Shown here in pieces: positions 6,363 through 12,674 of a DNA stretch of 15,858 bases. A model generated the notes under the pieces. That model saw nothing but the letters and a program-made list of their open reading frames with translations, made no database searches and was not told the DNA's origin. Both the position numbers and the translations under genes were made by a program. Within the stretch, counting starts at the first letter, position 1, and each line of letters opens with the position of its first letter. Location of the stretch: positions 1 to 15,858 of the forward strand of contig JBCCSZ010000184.1 of assembly GCA_039199225.1 (NCBI GenBank), in the 5' to 3' direction. This DNA comes from JBCCSZ01 sp039199225. Its GTDB lineage: Bacteria; Bacteroidota; Bacteroidia; Chitinophagales; Saprospiraceae.

Positions 6363-8768
6363 TCAACGCCATTCCGCCTTGCTACCTTCCTCAGACTTCC
6401 TGATTTCCAGTATGTTGGGGAAGTGATCTTTGATGGTATCGATGTGCGAAATGATGTAGATTTGACGATACTGTTCTTTAAGCAAATCCAGGGCCAGTAA
6501 GATTTCAAAGCGGCGCTCATCGTCCTGGCTGCCAAAAATTTCGTCGAAGGCCAGAAAATTCATAGCCACTGCGCTGCCCGACAGCTCGCCGATGGCTTTT
6601 CCAATGCCGATCCGAAGGCAGAGATTGGCCAAATCGACCTCCCCGCCCGAAAAGCGCCGCAATGGGTAGGCGATGCCATTTTCGAATATGTGAAACTCAA
6701 ATTGATCGTCGACCTCGATGCCTTCGTAGCGTCCTTTGGTGATTTGCTGGAATAGCTGCCCTGCCGTTTCTTTGATCGTTGGTCGAATGTGGACCAACAT
6801 TTGGTTTTTGAAGTCTGAAAAAATGCCGTCCAGTAGCTCCAATTCTTGCAGGTGGGCTTGGTTGTTGCCAATGGCTGCAGCGATTTGTTCCTGATTGTCC
6901 AGGTCCCGTCGCCGACCGGTTTGTTCCTGCTGCAGGCGGTAAAGGACTTCCTTTTGCTGGCGAACCACTTCCTGAGCCGCCTCCTTTTGTTCTTCCTGCT
7001 GATCCATCTGAGACTTGGTCTGCTCAAAGACCGATAGGGAGAAATTCAGCTCCTGCAGCGCAGCTTTTTTCTCTGTGATCCCTTTTTGACCTGTCTGTAT
7101 GCGCTCCACATTGGCTTTTAGGTGTGTTTCCAGTTCTGCAAGCCGTTCCAATTGTTTTTCCAACTGTTTGGCTTCCAGAAAAATGGGCTCTAAGGCTTGC
7201 AAGGATGCGGTCGCTGTTTCGTATTGTTTGGGGTTGAAAGAAAGGTCGGAGAGCTGTTGCAGGCTTTGTTCAATGGCTTGGTCTTGTGCTTTCAACTCTA
7301 TCAATTCTGCCTCTATCGCTTTGCAGTTTTTGTATTGCTCCCGGAGGACGTTGCGCTTGGAGATGTAGTCTGACTGTTTACTTTGCTGTTGATTCCGTAA
7401 AGTCTTGTGGTTATTGATTTTAGCTTCGGTTGCTTGTAGTTGCTGTTGAAGCTGTTGGAGTTCCTTTTCTTCATAGGCAGCCACTTCGGCCTGTAGCCGC
7501 TCCAAGGTTTGATCATAGCTGTGGATCAGCGGTTGCAGGCAAGTCGGGCATTGGGCGTCTTTACCCAGCGCCTGAATCTGGGCGTATTGCTCTTTGCGTT
7601 CTTTGATTCGTCCGTTGACGGCCCCCGTGGCTGCTTGCAACTCAGCAAATGTTTTTTGAAGACTTTGCAGCAACTGCTCGGATTGCATCATTTCTTGCTC
7701 GACCTTTTCCAACTGCTCTTTGATCGACTGCCCCTCTTGTAGCAGTGGTTCCAACTGTTTGATTTGCAGCGACTTTTTCTCCGATTGCTCGATCAGCGCT
7801 TTCCGTTGGATCAAAAGTTTTTGCTGTTGGTCGAAGCGCTGTCGCTCCCGTTCTAGGCGGGCGATCTCCTGCTTGCATTCTTGGTAGGCTTCTACTTTGG
7901 GACGAAGACGCTTCAGGTTTTGCTCGGCCGATTTGAGCAGCGCAATTTCTTCCTTGATTTCTATTTGGCGTCCTTGCAAACTTTCCAGGCCCTTTTCCCA
8001 TTTGATCAGCTCGCTCTGCAGGCTGTTGTATTGTTTGTAAGTGTTGTTGAGTTGATCGAATGTTTGTTTGATGGCTAGGTATTGGGCATTTTTCTGGTCG
8101 AAAGCTTGCTGCTGTTGTTCCAGTTTCTTGTGGTTTGCCTTGATGTTTTTTTCCAATGCCTTAAATGCCTTTCGAAGTTCTTCGAGGGCTTCCTTGGGCA
8201 TCAAAAGGGCGGCTTGGCCCTGGATTTCTCGCTTTTTGGTATTGCGGTCGTCGCGCAGGAGCTGCTGTATGCGGTCCAGCTTGTCCAGCCCGACCATCCG
8301 GCGAACCATGCGCTTGCGCTCTTCTCCCCGGGTGTTGGACAGAATGCCCAATTCCTTTTGACCAGAAAAAACCGAGCGGGTAAAGGCATCTTTGTCCAGT
8401 CCAACCAATTGAGCGATGGCTTCATTGACCGGCGTGGAGTTGCTGGCCAGCAGTTGGTCTTTTTGATCGTAGAGATAGGCTTTGGGCTGCATGGCTTTGC
8501 CCCGGAATTCGCGTCGCACCCGATAGCTTTGTTGGTTCAGCTCGAATCGCAATTCCAAAATGGTATTCGTCTTGGCTGGCACCCAGCTAGTTTTGTAGAA
8601 ATCTTTGTCAGAGGTCGTCTTCCCGAACAGGCAAAGCAAAACAGCTTCGAAAATACTCGATTTTCCAGCGCCATTTCGACCGACGATTCCAACCAAGCCT
8701 TCCCTAAAATCGATGTTTAGCTGGCTGTACTGCTTGAAAAATTCTAGTTGTAGGCTCTGAAGAATCAT
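6363..8768 (-). CDS. sbcC: Exonuclease subunit SbcC (Rad50-like ATPase)
   Basis: The 801-residue product is the ATPase partner of the SbcCD (Mre11-Rad50) nuclease, which cleaves DNA hairpins and processes blocked double-strand ends. It has a Walker A motif GRNGAGKSS at 30-38 and a Q-loop around SGQKELG (135-141). Two long coiled-coil arms flank a zinc-hook CPTC at 407-410. Near the C-terminus are the ABC signature RRFSGGE (704-710), Walker B FLAFDE (738-743) and the switch His in IISHID (His775). It is shorter than the roughly 1,000 residues of E. coli SbcC, the difference being in the arms, so the reach of the complex should be reduced. The ATG overlaps the sbcD stop as ATGA, implying translational coupling. 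No frameshift or missing motif. Confidence 0.97.
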   Translation of the reverse strand: MILQSLQLEFFKQYSQLNIDFREGLVGIVGRNGAGKSSIFEAVLLCLFGKTTSDKDFYKTSWVPAKTNTILELRFELNQQSYRVRREFRGKAMQPKAYLYDQKDQLLASNSTPVNEAIAQLVGLDKDAFTRSVFSGQKELGILSNTRGEERKRMVRRMVGLDKLDRIQQLLRDDRNTKKREIQGQAALLMPKEALEELRKAFKALEKNIKANHKKLEQQQQAFDQKNAQYLAIKQTFDQLNNTYKQYNSLQSELIKWEKGLESLQGRQIEIKEEIALLKSAEQNLKRLRPKVEAYQECKQEIARLERERQRFDQQQKLLIQRKALIEQSEKKSLQIKQLEPLLQEGQSIKEQLEKVEQEMMQSEQLLQSLQKTFAELQAATGAVNGRIKERKEQYAQIQALGKDAQCPTCLQPLIHSYDQTLERLQAEVAAYEEKELQQLQQQLQATEAKINNHKTLRNQQQSKQSDYISKRNVLREQYKNCKAIEAELIELKAQDQAIEQSLQQLSDLSFNPKQYETATASLQALEPIFLEAKQLEKQLERLAELETHLKANVERIQTGQKGITEKKAALQELNFSLSVFEQTKSQMDQQEEQKEAAQEVVRQQKEVLYRLQQEQTGRRRDLDNQEQIAAAIGNNQAHLQELELLDGIFSDFKNQMLVHIRPTIKETAGQLFQQITKGRYEGIEVDDQFEFHIFENGIAYPLRRFSGGEVDLANLCLRIGIGKAIGELSGSAVAMNFLAFDEIFGSQDDERRFEILLALDLLKEQYRQIYIISHIDTIKDHFPNILEIRKSEEGSKAEWR

Positions 8769-9907
8769 TTTTTTCGGTATTCGCCACTTTCAAATAAGCT
8801 AAAATAGTGCAGTGCTTTTGCAGACAGCGTTTCCGCCTGCTTTTCGTCTTCAAAGCGGGAGTGTATAAAGCCCTTCATCAGCTGGTCCATGCTTTCTGTT
8901 TTTCGCGACAGCAGTTGTGCCTCTTCGGGATTGCTCACAAATTGTCGTTTGATGCTCAGGTGTATGGGACCTGCGATGGATTCTTGCAACGCACGATTGT
9001 TGAGCTGCAGAGCTTGAGCGCTTTCGATTTGGTAGAAGTAGAGGCTGAGCAATGCACCTTCTAAATCCAATTCGTCGCACTTTTGCTTCAATTCAGATTG
9101 TAAATCCTCCACAGACTTTTTGGCACAATCCTTCAGATCGATCCGCCACCAGGGGCGGGCCGGAACTTCGTGGAATACGGGAGTTACTTTTTCGCCTTTT
9201 TTCAGTTCCAGGATACAGTATCCCTTGGCTTTTCCAATCTCAGTTTCGCTCATTCGCTCTGTTGATCCCGAGTACCAGGCCGTTTGCAATAGGCTGACTT
9301 TCTGGTGGTTGTGCCAATGCCCCAGCGCGACATAGTCAAATTGATTGAGTAGTTCCAGGCGTTCGGGGGGATAGAGCTGTTCGCCGTATTCCTCCATCAG
9401 GTAATCCTTGCCGATGGAGGTGTGGAGCATCAGGATGTTGAATTTTCCGGCTACGGGAGCGATGCGGTCCATCTCCTGTGCAAGCACCTTGGGGTCGTTG
9501 ATGTGCGGCAGGCCGTGGACGACCAGCTCTCCGAAAGTTTGCGTTTCGTAGCCTTGCCCGAAGATGGGGTAGATGTTGTCTAGCGATCCGAAGGCTTTGA
9601 GGATGGGGCTGGTAAAAATGGTTTTGGGCGTTTCGTGATTGCCCGCAATAATGGAAATAGGAATTTGATGCTTGGCCAGGCGATGTAGCTGCTCCAAGGC
9701 GAAGGTTAGGGCGCGGTTGGTAGGGGAGGGACGATGAAAAAAGTCGCCTGAATGCAGTACGACATCTGGTTTTTCCTCGATTGCCTTATCGATGACATGG
9801 GTGAAAGTCTGGTAGAAGTCTTGCTCCCGCAGGTTGATGCCTTGCTTGCCGATTTTATCGAGTTCGCTATACCCCAAATGAGTATCAGAAAAGTGCAGTA
9901 TTTTCAA
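8765..9907 (-). CDS. sbcD: Exonuclease subunit SbcD (Mre11-like nuclease)
   Basis: This 380-residue metallophosphoesterase is the nuclease subunit of SbcCD. All metal-binding motifs are present: FSDTHLG (Asp8, His10), HSGDFFH (Asp55), GNHE (Asn90, His91), LMLHTS (His162) and GHWH (196-199). The C-terminal third is the capping and SbcC-binding region. The start codon is TTG: the first codons read TTG-AAA-ATA-CTG, and an in-frame TAA, the stop of the upstream gene, lies 9 bases ahead, so no earlier start exists and the next Met would remove the first catalytic motif. No Shine-Dalgarno is seen. The gene is second in an operon, 9 bases after the GyrI-like gene and overlapping sbcC by 4 bases. Confidence 0.97.
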   Translation of the reverse strand: MKILHFSDTHLGYSELDKIGKQGINLREQDFYQTFTHVIDKAIEEKPDVVLHSGDFFHRPSPTNRALTFALEQLHRLAKHQIPISIIAGNHETPKTIFTSPILKAFGSLDNIYPIFGQGYETQTFGELVVHGLPHINDPKVLAQEMDRIAPVAGKFNILMLHTSIGKDYLMEEYGEQLYPPERLELLNQFDYVALGHWHNHQKVSLLQTAWYSGSTERMSETEIGKAKGYCILELKKGEKVTPVFHEVPARPWWRIDLKDCAKKSVEDLQSELKQKCDELDLEGALLSLYFYQIESAQALQLNNRALQESIAGPIHLSIKRQFVSNPEEAQLLSRKTESMDQLMKGFIHSRFEDEKQAETLSAKALHYFSLFESGEYRKK

Positions 9908-9916
9908 AGCAGAGGG

Positions 9917-10381
9917 TTACTTAACCGAAACATAAGTTTGTACAATGGCATCCATCGGAGGATTGCCGCCGGGCAAATATAAGTCAAAATCTGCGGCATA
10001 TTTTCTTTGATAAGCAGTCCCTTGCCATATCTCCATCCAACAATCCAAAACGACCTTGGGTATGGGACCCCGGAGGTCGTAGCGAGCATAGGATTGGGCA
10101 TCGAAAGCATGTCCTACCAAGCCTTCTGGAATATCGCTGAGTTCACTCACCGGGCAGCCCAACAAGACCGAATAGGGGCCGTTGTGGTCCGATTCGTATT
10201 CGTAGTAAATGTTGTAGAGGTTTTCGTTGAGTTTGTGGGGAATTTGTGCTTGAAAGCCCTTGGCAAACCAGTCGTCCCAAAGCTGCTTGATGTCCTTTCC
10301 AGCCTGTATGTTTTGATTGGTGGTGCGGCATTTGAGTCCGATGATTTGAAAGCTTTCTGATTGAGTTAGGATGTGAGACAT
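9917..10381 (-). CDS. GyrI-like/YdeE-type effector-binding domain protein
   Basis: The 154-residue product matches stand-alone effector-binding proteins of the GyrI/AraC C-terminal superfamily. It opens with SFQIIGLKCRT (the usual IvG strand), followed by an amphipathic helix with LWDDWFAKGF. A YNIYYEYESDHNGPYSVLLG stretch is the characteristic core strand pair. It ends in a helix and strand carrying an aromatic-rich FDLYLPG. There is no DNA-binding domain, so it would bind a small molecule or a protein rather than an operator. I chose the ATG at 10381. An ATG at 10399 and a TTG at 10402 are in frame, but the -7 promoter box covers the latter. It leads the operon with sbcD and sbcC; why it is paired with that nuclease is not known to me. 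Confidence 0.8.
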   Translation of the reverse strand: MSHILTQSESFQIIGLKCRTTNQNIQAGKDIKQLWDDWFAKGFQAQIPHKLNENLYNIYYEYESDHNGPYSVLLGCPVSELSDIPEGLVGHAFDAQSYARYDLRGPIPKVVLDCWMEIWQGTAYQRKYAADFDLYLPGGNPPMDAIVQTYVSVK

Positions 10382-10399
10382 ATTTGTAATTTTATGCAT

Positions 10400-10407
10400 C
10401 AAATATA
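10400..10407 (-). promoter_or_regulatory. -7 promoter element of the GyrI-like/sbcDC operon
   Basis: The minus strand reads TATATTTG here, a perfect match to the Bacteroidota -7 consensus TAnnTTTG. Transcription would begin about 5-7 bases downstream, leaving a leader of about a dozen bases before the ATG at 10381. The -33 region is poor, with no TTTG at the expected distance. Confidence 0.5.
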
Positions 10408-10449
10408 AGCAGTCATCCTTTATCTAAGCGCTAAATGGGATAAAAATGT

Positions 10450-11208
10450 TTACGAGCCGAATAGGCCCCTCAAATGTTCCACTACGCTCGTTTTGTAAGT
10501 TCGGCCAATTGGAATTTCCCCTTTTTCGTTGTGGATGGAGTAGTTGTCAAATTTGCGGATGTTGTCTGTGTTGATGATGAAGGAGCGATGGACGCGTAGA
10601 AAGTTTTCAGGCAATTGTTGCTTGAACTCCGATAGGGCAATCAGACTGATGTGCGTCTCGGTCTTTGTAACGATTTTGATGTGGTTTTTAATCGCCTCTA
10701 TGTGGCAGACATCGTCAAAATCGATCTTTTGATAGGCTCGGTTGGTCTTGACAAAGAGGTGCTTGGAAGTAGTCGGTTTTGGGATTTCCTCGGAGATGGT
10801 CGGCTCCTGCACAGTATCCTGGCGTTGTTCGTGATCGAAGGAATGGAGGTGTTTTTTGAGTCGGCTGATGGTCTGCAAGAAGCGGTTCAGGCCAATGGGC
10901 TTCATCAGGTAGTCAACTACTTCCAGTTCAAAACCTTCCAAAGCATATTCGCGGTGAGCAGTAGTCAAAACAGTCAGTGGCTTTTTCTTGAGCATCTTGA
11001 TCATGTCAATGCCCGTGATTTTAGGCATTTGAATGTCCAAAAATAATACATCGACCTCCATACCATCCAAAGCTAGGAAGGCTTCCACGGCCCCGTGAAA
11101 AACGCCAACCACCTCAAAATCAGGAATGTGCGCCAGGTGTGACGTTATCACTTTGGCGGCCATTTCTTCATCGTCGACGATGATGCATTTGATGCTTGCT
11201 TTGCTCAT
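10450..11208 (-). CDS. LytTR-family response regulator
   Basis: The 252-residue protein has an N-terminal receiver domain (residues 6-125) with the acidic pair Asp12-Asp13, phospho-acceptor Asp58 in LFLDIQMP, a conserved Thr near 82-83 and Lys103 in LMKP. A short linker with many Glu, Pro and Thr follows. The C-terminal LytTR DNA-binding domain runs from about 150 to 250: HLFVKTNRAYQKIDFDDV, the IEAIKNHIKI strand pair, LPENFLRVHRSFIIN and IPIGRTYK. LytTR domains bind as dimers to direct repeats spaced about two helical turns. It lies 163 bases downstream of the LytS-type kinase on the same strand, its likely partner. No strong -7 box precedes it, so co-transcription with the kinase is plausible. 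Confidence 0.95.
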   Translation of the reverse strand: MSKASIKCIIVDDEEMAAKVITSHLAHIPDFEVVGVFHGAVEAFLALDGMEVDVLFLDIQMPKITGIDMIKMLKKKPLTVLTTAHREYALEGFELEVVDYLMKPIGLNRFLQTISRLKKHLHSFDHEQRQDTVQEPTISEEIPKPTTSKHLFVKTNRAYQKIDFDDVCHIEAIKNHIKIVTKTETHISLIALSEFKQQLPENFLRVHRSFIINTDNIRKFDNYSIHNEKGEIPIGRTYKTSVVEHLRGLFGS

Positions 11209-11371
11209 GAGTGTTCAGATAAAATTGCTTGTACAAGTGCCTAGATAAATTGAATAATGACTTATTTTGAACGACTTTGACCTTTATGCCTCGTTAAAAA
11301 TATGCGCCATAGCGATGGCTTCGTCTGCATTCTTGGCTTCGGCTGTAAAAAGGTTTCTCTTACCCCAACAC

Positions 11372-12454
11372 CTACGAACTGCTCAACTCCTTCAGCTCAA
11401 TCATTAGGGATACTTGAAAGGTATCCGACTTCTGGATGTTTAAAGTATGTCGATCGGGATACAACAATTGTAGGCGCTTTTTGATGTTTTCCAAGCCAAT
11501 GCCCGACTGCAGTGAATCGGATTTTTTATCATCCTCTTGATAGGAATTTTCAACCAATAAGTGGAGGATTTGCTGCTGCACTTCGATTTGTATATTGATA
11601 AAAGACTGGCCTTCCTCTGTTGCCGGGCCGTGTTTGAAGGCATTTTCCACGAATGGTACCAACAAAAGTGGGGCGATTTTGAGGCCGGGCGAAAGTCCTT
11701 TTTTAGTGTAGTTCAAATCCAGTTTTCGGCGATAACGCAACAGCTCCAATTCAACGAAGCTGTCCAGCATGTCGATTTCCTTAGACAGCGGAACCGTCTT
11801 TGTATTGCCTTCATACAGCATGTAGCTCAGAAGGGCTGACAACTTTACGATGGCCTCGCCTGCATGCGCATCATTGGACAGAACCATGCCATAGATGTTA
11901 TTCAGTGTGTTGAACAGAAAATGAGGTTGGATTTGGTTTTTCAGGTATTTCAATTCCGCTTCCACTTTCTGTTGCATCAGTGCTTGATTGCGCTGTTGTT
12001 CGTGCGAGTAGTTCTGAAAAAATTTGATGCCCACCACCAAAGAGGCGATGTAAACCAACTCGATGCCCTTGTACACAAACTGCTCTATGGTATATTTTCC
12101 TGTATCGGCCAATATCAAGGGATGCACGACATTGGAATAGACAACGTAGAGCAAAGCGGCAAATAACAAGAGGGTAAAAAGTCCGATTATAAAAAAAGTA
12201 GTGTACCGCTTTTGGTACAAAAAACGCGGCATCAACCAATATGCAATGGTGTAGGTTGACATGAGCTTGATGGGCAGTACCACGCTCTCAAAAGCGATCC
12301 ATTGCCAAAGATGAATGATCGGATCATCACAGCTCACCTTCTTTCCCGTCCAATTATTGACAAGTACGAAAAAGACACTCCAAAGCAGCCAATACACCAA
12401 GTGCCGTCTGAGGCGCTCCCAGTTCCAATGCTCGTACTTTTTCAATATATCCAT
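11372..12454 (-). CDS. LytS/YehU-type sensor histidine kinase
   Basis: The 360-residue product is an integral-membrane kinase with four predicted TM helices (about 18-34, 52-75, 86-108 and 128-146). It has no large periplasmic sensor domain, so it probably senses within or near the membrane. A short helical linker leads to the PF06580-type H-box LKNQIQPHFLFNTLNN with phospho-acceptor His178. The ATP-binding part has the N-box PFVENAFKHG (Asn271) and a G-box SGIGLENIKKRL around 317-328. Such kinases partner with LytTR regulators, and one is encoded directly downstream. A -7-like TAGTTTTG ends 4 bases before the ATG, so the transcript may be nearly leaderless. It is divergent from the receptor gene, with shared repeats between them. 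Confidence 0.95.
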   Translation of the reverse strand: MDILKKYEHWNWERLRRHLVYWLLWSVFFVLVNNWTGKKVSCDDPIIHLWQWIAFESVVLPIKLMSTYTIAYWLMPRFLYQKRYTTFFIIGLFTLLLFAALLYVVYSNVVHPLILADTGKYTIEQFVYKGIELVYIASLVVGIKFFQNYSHEQQRNQALMQQKVEAELKYLKNQIQPHFLFNTLNNIYGMVLSNDAHAGEAIVKLSALLSYMLYEGNTKTVPLSKEIDMLDSFVELELLRYRRKLDLNYTKKGLSPGLKIAPLLLVPFVENAFKHGPATEEGQSFINIQIEVQQQILHLLVENSYQEDDKKSDSLQSGIGLENIKKRLQLLYPDRHTLNIQKSDTFQVSLMIELKELSSS

Positions 12455-12458
12455 GCTG

Positions 12459-12466
12459 CAAAACTA
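12459..12466 (-). promoter_or_regulatory. Candidate -7 element of the histidine kinase gene
   Basis: The minus strand reads TAGTTTTG, a full match to TAnnTTTG, ending only 4 bases before the ATG at 12454. Taken at face value the mRNA would be leaderless or nearly so. The next in-frame ATG is at codon 65, inside the membrane domain, so the annotated start is the only sensible one. No clear -33 TTTG is present, which fits an activated promoter or a chance match. Confidence 0.35.
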
Positions 12467-12512
12467 CTAATTTGATGACTGAACGACTGCCCGGCAGGAT
12501 GACTGCCTGTAA

Positions 12513-12612
12513 AAAAAGGACCAATGGCCCTGAAAAAGGACGAACGTACAGAATCCTTATTGAACATCGGATTTTGTCATGTGTAGCTTTGGTCTAACCA
12601 TTCGTCCTCTTT
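12513..12612. promoter_or_regulatory. Candidate LytTR operator: three copies of a 12-bp element
   Basis: AAAAAGGACCAA at 12513-12524 and AAAAAGGACGAA at 12533-12544 are direct repeats with a period of exactly 20 bp, close to two helical turns. A third copy, AAAGAGGACGAA, lies on the minus strand at 12601-12612, ending 25 bases upstream of the receptor's -7 box. LytTR proteins typically bind paired direct repeats about two turns apart. The element lies between the kinase of a LytTR system and a divergent receptor gene, so it is a good candidate site for the response regulator encoded at 10450-11208. A separate direct repeat GACTGCC (12485-12491 and 12501-12507) and a small inverted repeat GGCAG/CTGCC (12493-12507) sit beside it. 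Confidence 0.5.
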
Positions 12613-12637
12613 CTCAAATTGCTGTGAATGAGTGTCT

Positions 12638-12645
12638 TAGGTTTG
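12638..12645 (+). promoter_or_regulatory. -7 promoter element of the TonB-dependent receptor gene
   Basis: TAGGTTTG matches TAnnTTTG fully. Transcription would begin near 12650, giving a leader of about 25 bases before the ATG at 12675. A TTG at 12619-12621 is the nearest -33-like element, with a spacer of 16 that is slightly short. The weak -33 fits a promoter needing an activator bound to the upstream repeats. Confidence 0.5.
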
Positions 12646-12674
12646 TAGCATCACAAAATTAAAAATTCCTTCGA

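Noticed and set aside
8082..8720. 212-codon open frame on the plus strand
   Set aside because: It lies wholly antisense to the Walker A half of sbcC, has no family-like features, and its protein reads as the mirror of a Gln/Leu-rich coiled-coil gene.
6363..10381. An anti-phage defence island built on SbcCD
   Set aside because: SbcC and SbcD are standard housekeeping repair proteins with complete motifs; no toxin, restriction, mobile-element or integrase gene accompanies them.
10382..10402. Longer N-terminus for the GyrI-like protein from TTG 10402 or ATG 10399
   Set aside because: The TTG overlaps the -7 promoter box and both codons fall at or before the expected transcript start; the family-like sequence begins just after the ATG at 10381.
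6318..10435. TTTAGCGCTTA at 6318-6328 (plus) and 10425-10435 (minus), flanking the GyrI-like/sbcDC operon as inverted copies
   Set aside because: An 11-base match, largely the palindrome AGCGCT, is expected many times by chance in 16 kb; there is no target duplication or transposase.
10419..10444. TTTATC/GATAAA inverted repeat after the response-regulator gene as a terminator
   Set aside because: The stem is 6 AT-rich base pairs with a 14-base loop and no T-run in the right place.
11302..11484. 60-codon plus-strand open frame between and into the kinase gene
   Set aside because: It overlaps the kinase C-terminus in antisense and shows no signal, domain or promoter.
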